Both the position numbers and the translations under genes were made by a program. From positions 124,001 to 188,000 of the forward strand of contig JACPDN010000002.1 of NCBI GenBank assembly GCA_016183985.1: DNA of 64,000 nt, read 5' to 3'. Positions within the stretch are counted from its first letter, which is position 1. Every line of letters starts with the position of its first letter. Source of the stretch: Pseudomonadota bacterium. GTDB taxonomy: Bacteria > Pseudomonadota > Alphaproteobacteria > Dongiales > Dongiaceae. The notes beneath the pieces are model-generated. The model was not told the DNA's origin. It saw only the letters and a list, made by a program, of their open reading frames with translations, and did not search any database. This document shows, in pieces, positions 25,697 through 33,640 of this stretch.

Positions 25697-26614
25697 ATGC
25701 TGACCGCCGGTCGATTGGCAGCCGTTCTGTTCGCGGCGATTATCGCGGGTTGTGCCCATTCCCCGGGCTCGGCCGACGCCTCATCCAACGTTGCCGTTAA
25801 AGCTCGCTCTCGCATTCAAGAATCGTTTGAGGCTCGTCTTGCGGTCGTCCAGGGAATTGCCGACAAGGTAGGCCAGTTACGACTTGAGCAGGGCCAGCGA
25901 GACGAAATCAGGCCGATTCTGGAGCACGCGCTGCGGCAGAACCGGGACATCGACATCGGCCTGTCTTTGGCACTGGAACCGGATGGATTCGGCGACAAGG
26001 ACTCTAACTATGTCGGCGACGATCCGGAGAATGATCGCAATGGACGATATGCAGCTTATTTCTTCAGAGAGCCGCAGGACGTGGGAGTGCAAAGCGAAGA
26101 CATGAGCGCAGCCGGCAGCGGCGATCTTTGGTATTCGCCCACCATGGCGACAAGGACCGCACATTTGCTGTCACCGGGCCTTTACCCCCTTTATGGCAAG
26201 GACACCCCGACACTCACCGCAACGGCCCCTTTGATCTATGCTGGGCAGGCGTTCGGCGTCGTTGGGATAGATTTTCGATATGACGACTTGATCGCCGATT
26301 TGAACCAGCCCGCACTAAACGATGGCGGCCAAATCTATTTGATCTCGGATAACGACACTTGGGTTATCGCCCCGTTCGGCAGCGATATCGGCTTCGCCAT
26401 TTCGGATCGTCGCACGGGAAGTGTCGATAGCGATCTGGCGGCAGCCTATGAAGCCTATCGCAAGAGCGACAAATTCGGTGACGGTCCCTGGCGGTCCAAA
26501 ATCGGCACCGTGAGCAACAAGAACTTGAGCGCTTACTTTGAGCCGCTTCATTTTGCCGGCCAAATCGAAACCTGGACTCTTGTTGTCGTGACCTCGGAAA
26601 CGGCCCAACCCTGA
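25697..26614 (+). CDS. stand-alone dCache-domain lipoprotein
   Basis: This 305-residue precursor has a lipobox Ile-Ala-Gly-Cys19, so the mature protein is lipid-anchored and periplasmic. The body reads as a Cache sensor domain and parallels the sensor of the chemoreceptor just upstream: Leu-Glu-Pro-Asp-Gly-Phe-Gly-Asp-Lys-Asp matches its Phe-Glu-Pro-Asn-Gly-Tyr-Asp-Asp-Asp, an Asn-Gly-Arg-Tyr follows in both, then Pro-Leu-Tyr-Gly and Phe-Gly-Val-Val-Gly-Ile-Asp, and an Asp-Thr-Trp-Val-Ile-Ala-Pro signal-like strand. There is no TM segment, HAMP or output domain. It may be a ligand-binding partner of the receptor; this is inference from similarity and position (80-bp gap). Confidence 0.82.
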   Translation: MLTAGRLAAVLFAAIIAGCAHSPGSADASSNVAVKARSRIQESFEARLAVVQGIADKVGQLRLEQGQRDEIRPILEHALRQNRDIDIGLSLALEPDGFGDKDSNYVGDDPENDRNGRYAAYFFREPQDVGVQSEDMSAAGSGDLWYSPTMATRTAHLLSPGLYPLYGKDTPTLTATAPLIYAGQAFGVVGIDFRYDDLIADLNQPALNDGGQIYLISDNDTWVIAPFGSDIGFAISDRRTGSVDSDLAAAYEAYRKSDKFGDGPWRSKIGTVSNKNLSAYFEPLHFAGQIETWTLVVVTSETAQP

Positions 26615-26710
26615 CCAGGCAATCGGTGTCCTGCTCAAAAATCCGCTCGACCGATCCGGGCACCTATCCTAGCCTCCTGCACAATTGTTCAAAATGAGCA
26701 GGAGGCGGGA

Positions 26711-27631
26711 ATGGGGGCGGAGCGGATTGCCGTGATCGGCAATGGCATCATCGGGCATGGCGTGACGCAGGTCTTCGCCGCGGCCGGGCATCCGGTGCAG
26801 ATGATCGGCCGCAACCAGGCGAGCCTTGATGCGGCCTTGGCAAAGATCAAGGCCAGCCTCGATGAGTTCGCGGCCAACGATCTCCTCACCAAAGCGGAAG
26901 CGGCAGCCGCGATCGGGCGCATCGCGACCGGCACCAGGCTCGAGGCGGCACGCGATTGCGCCATGGTCATTGAAGCCGTCACCGAGGATATTCCGCTGAA
27001 GCTGAAGATCTTCGGTGAACTCGACGCCTTGTGTGGGCCAGGGACGATCCTCGCCTCTTCCAGCGGCCAGCCGGCCAGCGCCCTCATCGCCAATGTCCGG
27101 CATCGCGAGCGGGTGATTGCCACCCATTTCTGGTACCCGCCGCAGCTCATCCCTCTGGTCGAAATCTGTGGCGGCCTTTACTGCGCGCCGGAAATCGTCG
27201 CGCGCACCGTGGCGCTGGTGCGCGGCACCGGCAAGGAGCCGGTGGTGATCGAGAAGGAAGTCAAAGGCTTCATCGGCAACCGGCTGCAATTTGCACTGCT
27301 GCGCGAAGCCTGGGCTCTCTGGGCTGATGGTATCGCCTCGGCAGAGGCGATCGATGCCGTGGTGAAGGCGTCGTTCGGTCGCCGCATCGGCATCACCGGC
27401 CCTATTGAATCGGCCGATATCGGCGGGCTCGCCACCATGGTGAGCTTCGGCAATTCGCTCATTCCCGATCTCTCGACCGCCCCTCAGGCGCCCGAGAAGG
27501 TTGCCGCATTGGTCAAGAACGACGGTATGCCGGGGATCTATGACTGGCAGAAGCGCGATGCCGCGGCCTTGCGCGCCCAACGCATGGCGGAGCTGTTCCG
27601 CTGGTTGAAAGCTGACCGGGTTGCCAAATGA
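26711..27631 (+). CDS. 3-hydroxyacyl-CoA dehydrogenase-family protein
   Basis: This is a 306-residue NAD-dependent dehydrogenase. The Rossmann motif Gly-Asn-Gly-Ile-Ile-Gly-His-Gly-Val-Thr-Gln lies near 10-20, with Ser-Ser-Gly-Gln near 116 and the catalytic His in Ile-Ala-Thr-His-Phe-Trp near 140. The C-terminal helical domain has Glu-Val-Lys-Gly-Phe-Ile-Gly-Asn-Arg. The Thr-His-Phe-Trp-Tyr-Pro-Pro sequence in place of the usual His-Phe-Phe-Asn-Pro resembles carnitine-dehydrogenase-like members more than beta-oxidation enzymes. AGGAGG lies 6 nt before the ATG. The stop overlaps the start of the FAD oxidoreductase gene, so the two probably work on one substrate, perhaps a quaternary amine or amino acid. 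Confidence 0.88.
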   Translation: MGAERIAVIGNGIIGHGVTQVFAAAGHPVQMIGRNQASLDAALAKIKASLDEFAANDLLTKAEAAAAIGRIATGTRLEAARDCAMVIEAVTEDIPLKLKIFGELDALCGPGTILASSSGQPASALIANVRHRERVIATHFWYPPQLIPLVEICGGLYCAPEIVARTVALVRGTGKEPVVIEKEVKGFIGNRLQFALLREAWALWADGIASAEAIDAVVKASFGRRIGITGPIESADIGGLATMVSFGNSLIPDLSTAPQAPEKVAALVKNDGMPGIYDWQKRDAAALRAQRMAELFRWLKADRVAK

Positions 27632-28914
27632 GCGCCGCGATGAAGACCGATCCCTATTGGTGGGAAGCAGCGCCTCGGCCGGAGATCGCGACAGCGGAAC
27701 TCCCGAAGAAGGTTGATGTCGCCATTGTCGGTTCTGGCTATACGGGCCTGATCGCAGCGCTCAAACTGGTGGAGGCCGGGCGTTCCGTCGCGGTTTTCGA
27801 CAGCGGGGCTATCGGTTCCGGTGCCTCCAGCCGCAACTCCGGCTTTGTCGGACGCACGCTCAAATACTCCTTCGGCGACCTGGTGAAGAGCAAGGGCCCG
27901 GACCACGCAATTGCCACCTATCGCGAGATGCAGACTGCTTTCCAGGCTGTTGCCGACACGGTTGCCGAATACGCCATCGACTGCGCCTTCCAGGTTCGTG
28001 GCCGGCTCGTTTTGGCAGAGACGGCCGGGCAGTTCGAAGACATCAAGCGCGAATACGATCTGCGCTATCGGCATCTCGGCTCACCCTTCGAGATTCTGGA
28101 GAAGGGCGGCCTGCCGCGAGAGATCGGCAGCCCGCGTTATGTCGGCGGCGTCATCCTCCCGGATCTCGCCTCGATCCATCCGGGCCTTTATCACGCCGGA
28201 TTGGTGCGCGCTGTGATGGCCCGCGGCATTCCACTCCATCCCTTCACGCGTGTCAGTGCTCTTGGGCGCGACAATGATGGCTTTAATGTTGCGACGGATC
28301 GCGGCCAGTTGCGGGCAGGGGACGTCATCCTTGCCACCAATGGCTACACCGATGGGTTGCTGCCCTGGCTGCAACGGCGGCTCATTCCCTTCGACGCCTG
28401 GCAGATGGCGACGGAGGCCTTGCCGCAAGCGTTGATCGACCAATTGCTGCCCAATGACCGGACGTATATCGACAGCTTCATGAATGTCGACGCGATCCGC
28501 CGCGCACCCGATGGCAGTCGCATTCTTTATACCGGCAAGACCGGCACCCGCAGCGATCAGGTGACGATGGCCCGTCGCCTGATGGAGGAGCTGAAGGTGA
28601 CCTTCCCCGATCTCAAAGACGTTGGTGTCTCGCATAGCTGGACCGGGCGATGTGCCGCGACCTTCGATCTGTTGCCGCATCTCGGCACGCATGAGGGCAT
28701 TCACTATGCCGTCGGCTATTGTTTCGCCGGCCTGCCAATGGGCTCGCATTTCGGGCGGTTGCTGGCGCAGCGCATTCTGCAGCCGGGCTCGGTCAAGTCG
28801 GTCTTTGCCGACCAGCCCTTCCGTACCGTGCCGCTCTATCAGGGCAACAACTGGTTCGTGCCCTGGATGATGCGCTATTACGATTTGAAGGAAGGCAAGC
28901 GCCACGCCGCCTGA
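27628..28914 (+). CDS. FAD-dependent amine/amino-acid oxidoreductase (DAO family)
   Basis: This 428-residue flavoprotein of the DadA/PuuB/OrdL group has the FAD-binding motif Val-Gly-Ser-Gly-Tyr-Thr-Gly-Leu near 35-42, then Ala-Ser-Ser-Arg-Asn-Ser-Gly-Phe-Val-Gly near 67-76, the typical DAO second FAD contact. The C-terminus has Gly-Tyr-Cys-Phe-Ala-Gly-Leu-Pro-Met-Gly near 370. It would oxidise the C-N bond of an amine or N-methyl amino acid, releasing ammonia or an aldehyde and passing electrons to oxygen or quinone. The ATGA overlap with the hydroxyacyl-CoA dehydrogenase-like gene indicates coupled translation. The substrate is not determinable from sequence. Confidence 0.9.
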   Translation: MSAAMKTDPYWWEAAPRPEIATAELPKKVDVAIVGSGYTGLIAALKLVEAGRSVAVFDSGAIGSGASSRNSGFVGRTLKYSFGDLVKSKGPDHAIATYREMQTAFQAVADTVAEYAIDCAFQVRGRLVLAETAGQFEDIKREYDLRYRHLGSPFEILEKGGLPREIGSPRYVGGVILPDLASIHPGLYHAGLVRAVMARGIPLHPFTRVSALGRDNDGFNVATDRGQLRAGDVILATNGYTDGLLPWLQRRLIPFDAWQMATEALPQALIDQLLPNDRTYIDSFMNVDAIRRAPDGSRILYTGKTGTRSDQVTMARRLMEELKVTFPDLKDVGVSHSWTGRCAATFDLLPHLGTHEGIHYAVGYCFAGLPMGSHFGRLLAQRILQPGSVKSVFADQPFRTVPLYQGNNWFVPWMMRYYDLKEGKRHAA

Positions 28915-28922
28915 GGATTATG

Positions 28923-28937
28923 GCCTGAAAGTCAGGC
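28923..28937. terminator. short hairpin between convergent genes
   Basis: GCCTGA-AAG-TCAGGC forms a 6-bp stem with a 3-nt loop in the 17-bp gap between the FAD oxidoreductase stop and the acyltransferase stop, partly overlapping the latter. It could serve both converging transcripts; it lacks a long T-run. Confidence 0.35.
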
Positions 28938-29780
28938 GATAATCCCGCCGGCACCGGGCCGGCTCGCCGGATAGCCGAGCCATTCCGTGCGTTGGCGCAG
29001 ATCGCGGCAGAGCTCGTGCGGATCGCGCAGCGAAGCCAGTTCCGCATAGGGAATGACCTCGCCGATGGTGACGCGGAACGCGCCGCCGATCTTGTTCGCC
29101 ACCTCATGCAGCAGCAAGGCAAGGCGGGCGGTCATGCTGATATGGCTGGCGATCTGGAACAGGCGGCTGTTCTGGCCGTGGAAGAACATCGGCACGACGG
29201 TGGCCCGGGCGGCATGAATAAGCCGCGCGGTAAAGGGCTTCCAATCGAGATCGACGGCTTGGCGCGCAAATGGCGTCGGTGTCGTGGCGACGCCGCCTGC
29301 GGGAAACACGATCAGGCAGCCACCCGCCGCCAAATGCTGGCGTGCAATGGAACGGGTCTTCAGTGTCGTCGCCTGCGCTTCAGGACCAGGGTCGAAATCG
29401 ATCGGCAGGATATAGCGTTGAATGTCCGCGTCCGGCGGGTAGAGCCGGGCATTGGTGAGAACCTTGAAGTCGTTGCGGACGCGGTTGGCGAGATGCCCGA
29501 TCAGCAACCCGTCGACCAGGCCGAAGGGATGATTGGCGACGATAACCAGCGGCCCAGTCGTGGGGAGCTGCGCCAGTTTGCCGGCATCGTAATCCAGCTG
29601 CAGCTGCAGGAGGCGCATCGCGGCCTCCCAGAAATCGGTCGAGCCGCCCATCTCGGCCTGGTAGAGGTCATAGAGGCGTTTCAGCCGCAGCTGACCGCTC
29701 AAGATTTCGATAGCCCGGATCGACAGGCGCGACAGCGGCGAGTCATAGGCGCTGGCATAGGTGAGTGAGAGGCTGCTCAT
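28932..29780 (-). CDS. lysophospholipid acyltransferase-like protein (NHPFG type)
   Basis: This is a 282-residue acyltransferase-fold protein with Ile-Val-Ala-Asn-His84-Pro-Phe-Gly-Leu-Val-Asp-Gly, the Asn-His-Pro-x-Gly-x-x-Asp-Gly motif of the OlsA/haemolysin-associated subgroup, and a later Phe-Pro-Ala-Gly-Gly substrate motif. This group acylates lyso-ornithine lipids or lysophosphatidate. The ATG at 29780 is chosen over an upstream start at 29843 because the added 21 residues look unconserved. It is divergent from the NtrC-family regulator gene. Confidence 0.88.
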   Translation of the reverse strand: MSSLSLTYASAYDSPLSRLSIRAIEILSGQLRLKRLYDLYQAEMGGSTDFWEAAMRLLQLQLDYDAGKLAQLPTTGPLVIVANHPFGLVDGLLIGHLANRVRNDFKVLTNARLYPPDADIQRYILPIDFDPGPEAQATTLKTRSIARQHLAAGGCLIVFPAGGVATTPTPFARQAVDLDWKPFTARLIHAARATVVPMFFHGQNSRLFQIASHISMTARLALLLHEVANKIGGAFRVTIGEVIPYAELASLRDPHELCRDLRQRTEWLGYPASRPGAGGIIA

Positions 29781-29990
29781 TTGGCGATCTCTAGCCCCAA
29801 CCCATTGCCGCCATGTCGCAATCGGGTGAATTTGGCATGACATCGCGATGCCTGGCCAACCGTAGCTATCGCCTAAGTATCTGTAAAAGCGCGATAGTCC
29901 GCCTATCCTTTGGTCGTCTTGCGTTCTCCCGCCCGTCGTTTATTCATGAAGGCATAAGAATGAGAAACGTCATGGGGCGGAAACGAAGCG

Positions 29991-31385
29991 ATGGGTGAGG
30001 CCACGCGCAAGCAGACTGATTTGTCCAATCCCGAGCCCGGTCCGGAATTCGGACCCTGGCTGGCGCAGGCATCGATTCTGATCGTCGATGACGAACCCGG
30101 CATGCGCAACTTTCTGGTCCGCACGCTGGGGCCGCGCTGCAAGCGCATTGAGGAAGCTGGCGATGCCGAGGAGGCGAGCCGCAAGCTCGACGCGCAACAT
30201 TTCGATGTCGTCATCCTCGACAACATCATGCCAGGAAAAAACGGCGTCGAATGGCTGGCCGAGCAACGCGCGATCGGCTTTTTCGCCAGCGCCATCCTGA
30301 TGACCGCTTATGCCGACCTCGATACCGCGATCCAGGCACTTCGCGCTGGTGCGGTCGATTTCGTCCTGAAACCGTTCCGGTCCAACCAGATTCTCAATGC
30401 CGTCTCGCGTTGTCTCGATCGCAGCCGCCTGCAGCGCGAGAATTATGTATTGCGTTATGAGCTGGGTGCCACATCCGACCACATCCTGCTGCGCGACCGC
30501 CTGATCGGGCATTCGCAATCGATCGAGCGCGTACGGGAAAAGATCGCCCGCGTGGCACCCCTGCCGACGACCGTGTTGCTTACCGGTCAATCCGGCACCG
30601 GCAAGGAAGTGGCCGCCCGCTCGCTGCATGCGCTTTCCGAGCGCGCGGATAAGCCGTTCGTGCCGGTCAATTGTGCCGCGATCCCGCCGGAGATGATCGA
30701 AAGCGAGCTTTTCGGACACCTCAAAGGGGCCTTTACCGGTGCCTCCGGCGCGCGCGAGGGGCTGTTTCTCCACGCGCAGGGCGGCACCCTGTTCATGGAC
30801 GAAATCGGCGAGTTGCCGCTCAACTTGCAGAGCAAGCTGCTGCGCGTCATCGAGGACCGGCGCGTGCGTCCCTTGGGGTCGGAGCGCGAATTGCCGGTCG
30901 ATCTCAGGCTCGTCTTTGCGACCAATGTCGATCTCGCCGCGGAGGTCGACAAGGGCCGGTTTCGCGCGGATCTCTTCTACCGGCTCAACGTCATGCAGAT
31001 TCACCTGCCGCCGCTCAAAGAGCGCGGCGAGGACGTCCAGGAGCTGGCGACCCTGTTCATGGTAAAGCTCTCGCAGCAGCTTGGCATGCCGCCTGTGCCG
31101 ATCGATGCCGCGACGCGCGCCGCCTTCGCGCGTTATGAATGGCCCGGCAACGTGCGTGAGCTGCGCAACCTCATCGAGCGCTCGTTGATATTGGGCGAGA
31201 TTCCCGACGAATTCCGACCGCATCGGCCCGATCCGCAACCGGCCGGGGAAAGCCTGCAGGAACTGGAGCGGCGGCATATCATGGCGGTACTCCAGGAGGT
31301 CGGCGGCAATCGAAACGAAGCGGCCCGCCGCCTCGGCATATCGCGCAAGACCATCGACCGCAAATGCGCGATGTGGAATGTCTGA
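29991..31385 (+). CDS. NtrC-family sigma-54 response regulator
   Basis: This 464-residue regulator has a receiver domain (about 28-140, phospho-acceptor Asp77 in Ile-Leu-Asp-Asn-Ile-Met-Pro-Gly), an AAA+ domain (Walker A Gly-Gln-Ser-Gly-Thr-Gly-Lys-Glu near 199) with an intact Gly-Ala-Phe-Thr-Gly-Ala loop that contacts sigma-54, and a C-terminal Fis-type helix-turn-helix (Asn-Arg-Asn-Glu-Ala-Ala-Arg-Arg-Leu-Gly-Ile-Ser-Arg-Lys-Thr). The intact loop means it should activate sigma-54 promoters. Its last codons overlap the start of the histidine kinase gene by 8 bp. The sigma-54 promoter with a paired dyad just downstream of the kinase is the obvious target. Confidence 0.95.
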   Translation: MGEATRKQTDLSNPEPGPEFGPWLAQASILIVDDEPGMRNFLVRTLGPRCKRIEEAGDAEEASRKLDAQHFDVVILDNIMPGKNGVEWLAEQRAIGFFASAILMTAYADLDTAIQALRAGAVDFVLKPFRSNQILNAVSRCLDRSRLQRENYVLRYELGATSDHILLRDRLIGHSQSIERVREKIARVAPLPTTVLLTGQSGTGKEVAARSLHALSERADKPFVPVNCAAIPPEMIESELFGHLKGAFTGASGAREGLFLHAQGGTLFMDEIGELPLNLQSKLLRVIEDRRVRPLGSERELPVDLRLVFATNVDLAAEVDKGRFRADLFYRLNVMQIHLPPLKERGEDVQELATLFMVKLSQQLGMPPVPIDAATRAAFARYEWPGNVRELRNLIERSLILGEIPDEFRPHRPDPQPAGESLQELERRHIMAVLQEVGGNRNEAARRLGISRKTIDRKCAMWNV

Positions 31386-33396
31386 AGAAAGAACGCTCGT
31401 AGCGAATTTGTCGCCCACGCGCTCGGTCCGCTATCGCATCCTCGCGATCGCTTTATTGCCGACTTTGGTCATCTTGCCATTGCTGTTGGGCGTCACCATG
31501 ACGCGGTGGAACACCAAATTCGATACCCTGCTGATCTCAAAGGTGAATGGCGACCTCACCATCGCGCACCAATACCTGGCGCGAATTCTGGAGAATACCG
31601 GCGAACATATCGTCGCTTTGGGGAGTTCGGCCCAATTCCGCGACAATACGACTGCCGATGCCAAACAGCTCGCACATTTCCTGGACACGAGCCGGCACCG
31701 GCTGGGGCTCGACTTCCTGTTCATCCTCGATGCAAAGGGCCAGATCATCGCCGCCGCGCCAGGTGCCAAGCCTGAGGGATTGCGCGTCGACTGGCCGGTC
31801 GTCGCCAAGGCGCAAGCCGGTGCGCCGGCCAGTGCCATCGATATCTTCTCGCAAGGTGAGCTGGCCAATCTGGCGCCCGACCTTTCGGAGCGCGCCAAGA
31901 TCGATCTGGTGCCGACCGCCAACGCAACACCCACCGATCGAACGACCGAGACGCAAGGGATGGTCGTGCAGGCGGCAAGCCCGGTGCGCCTCGGTGATGG
32001 AAACGGTGTCCTGGTCGGGGGCATTCTTCTCAATCAGAATCTCGTCTTCATCGATACGATCAATGACCTGGTCTATCGCGAGGCAAGCCTGCCGGAAGGC
32101 AGCCAGGGTACTGCAACCCTGTTCCTCGATGACGTGCGAATCAGCACGAATGTCCGGCTGTTTGAAGGGCGCCGCGCCTTGGGCACGCGTGTCTCGCGCG
32201 TCGTGCGGGACACGGTGCTGGGTGAAGGGCGTACTTGGCTCGACAGCGCCTTCGTGGTCAATGATTGGTATGTCTCCGCCTACGAGCCGATCGTCGACAG
32301 CTACGGCAAGCGCGTCGGCATGCTTTATGTCGGCTTCCTCGAAGCGCCGTTCACGCGGACGAAATATGTGACGCTGGGGACGATCATCGCTGCTTTCCTC
32401 ATCGTGACGACATTGACGGTGCCGATCTTCCTGCGCTGGGCGCGCGGCATCTTCAAGCCGCTGGAGCGCATGACGGATACGATCGGGGAGGTCGAAAGCG
32501 GCGATCTCGGTGCCAGGACCGGTATCAAGCTGGTCAAGGACGAGATCGGTCTCGTTGCCGTTCATCTCGACGATCTTCTCGACCGGTTGCAGGCCCGGGA
32601 TCGGGAATTGCGCGACTGGAACGAGGAACTCAATCGCCGTGTCGACGCACGTACCAGCGAATTGCAGCTTGCCAACCGTCAATTAGAGGCGACGACCAAG
32701 CAGCTCATCATGTCGGAGAAGCTGGCGGCGATTGGCGAGATCACCGCGGGTGTTGCCCATGAGATCAACAATCCGATCGCCGTCATGCAGGGTAATCTCG
32801 AAGTTGCGCGCAACCTTATCGGTCCGGCGGCGGATGTTGCCAAGACCGAGTTTCGCCTGCTCGATGAGCAGATTCACCGTATCAGCCAGATCGTCACCAA
32901 GCTGCTGCAATTCGCCAAGCCCGAAGAATATGCGGGCTATGTCGAGCGGCATGTGCCCGCCGATGTCTTTGCCGATTGTTTGCCGCTGGTCCAGCACCTC
33001 CTCAATAAGGCGGCCATCATCATCGAACGCGATCACCAGACGCATCGCCGGGTGTTGATGAATCGCACCGAGCTGCAGCAGGTTCTGGTCAATCTCATCG
33101 TCAATGCCATTCACGCCATGCCGGAGGGCGGTACGCTGGGTCTGCGGGACCGTGACGAAGATCGCGCGGGGAATCGCGGCCTGGTGATCGAGGTCAGCGA
33201 TACCGGGATCGGCATGTCGCCGGAGACGCTTGCCAAGGCCTTTGATCCGTTCTTCACGACCAAGCGGCGCGGTGGCACGGGGCTCGGCCTTGCCATCAGC
33301 CAGACCCTGATCACGCGTCAAGGCGGCACGATCGGCGTCGAATCATTCCCGGGCCGCGGCACCACTTTCACCATCTGGTTGCCGGAAGCCGCCTAA
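31378..33396 (+). CDS. sensor histidine kinase with periplasmic Cache domain
   Basis: This 672-residue membrane kinase has TM1 (about 20-40), a large periplasmic sensor (about 41-330, Cache-like, with Phe-Ile-Leu-Asp-Ala-Lys-Gly-Gln-Ile-Ile and Val-Gly-Met-Leu-Tyr-Val-Gly-Phe), TM2 (about 335-353), HAMP (about 354-406) and a coiled coil. The HisKA domain has the phospho-accepting His461 (Gly-Val-Ala-His-Glu-Ile-Asn-Asn-Pro), and the HATPase_c domain has intact N, G1 and G2 boxes. It is the cognate partner of the NtrC-type regulator by overlap. The likely ligand is a small organic acid related to the cargo of the OFA transporter that follows; this is inference. Confidence 0.94.
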   Translation: MSEERTLVANLSPTRSVRYRILAIALLPTLVILPLLLGVTMTRWNTKFDTLLISKVNGDLTIAHQYLARILENTGEHIVALGSSAQFRDNTTADAKQLAHFLDTSRHRLGLDFLFILDAKGQIIAAAPGAKPEGLRVDWPVVAKAQAGAPASAIDIFSQGELANLAPDLSERAKIDLVPTANATPTDRTTETQGMVVQAASPVRLGDGNGVLVGGILLNQNLVFIDTINDLVYREASLPEGSQGTATLFLDDVRISTNVRLFEGRRALGTRVSRVVRDTVLGEGRTWLDSAFVVNDWYVSAYEPIVDSYGKRVGMLYVGFLEAPFTRTKYVTLGTIIAAFLIVTTLTVPIFLRWARGIFKPLERMTDTIGEVESGDLGARTGIKLVKDEIGLVAVHLDDLLDRLQARDRELRDWNEELNRRVDARTSELQLANRQLEATTKQLIMSEKLAAIGEITAGVAHEINNPIAVMQGNLEVARNLIGPAADVAKTEFRLLDEQIHRISQIVTKLLQFAKPEEYAGYVERHVPADVFADCLPLVQHLLNKAAIIIERDHQTHRRVLMNRTELQQVLVNLIVNAIHAMPEGGTLGLRDRDEDRAGNRGLVIEVSDTGIGMSPETLAKAFDPFFTTKRRGGTGLGLAISQTLITRQGGTIGVESFPGRGTTFTIWLPEAA

Positions 33397-33407
33397 GCGG
33401 CATGTGC

Positions 33408-33442
33408 GGACAAACTGTCCACGCGTCTTGGACAGTTTGTCC
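33408..33442. promoter_or_regulatory. paired dyad, candidate upstream activator site
   Basis: GGACAAACTGTCC (33408-33420) and its exact reverse complement GGACAGTTTGTCC (33430-33442) are separated by 9 bp, centre to centre 22 bp, about two helical turns. Each half is itself nearly palindromic (GGACA...TGTCC). The pair lies 55-90 bp upstream of the sigma-54 -24 element, the usual place for NtrC-type enhancer sites. It could also fold as a hairpin at the end of the kinase mRNA. Confidence 0.7.
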
Positions 33443-33495
33443 ATTCATTGCGGCTATCAACTCATAAGTCCTTGAAATCACGTGCTACGACAAAA

Positions 33496-33511
33496 TGGCA
33501 CGACCCTTGCG
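33496..33511 (+). promoter_or_regulatory. sigma-54 promoter of the OFA transporter gene
   Basis: TGGCACGACCCTTGCG matches the sigma-54 consensus TGGCACG-N4-TTGC exactly, with GG at 33497-33498 and GC at 33509-33510, the required 10-bp spacing. Transcription would start near 33522, giving a leader of about 120 nt before the ATG at 33641. Confidence 0.8.
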
Positions 33512-33640
33512 CCTGCTCTCCCAAAAGAACGGGGGGAGAGACAGAGCGCCGCGCGCCAAGCGGCATTGCAGCGATATTTCCGGCACATCCAAAACAACAA
33601 CAAAACCGCCGACGGAACCCGGCGGAATGGGAGAAACAGC

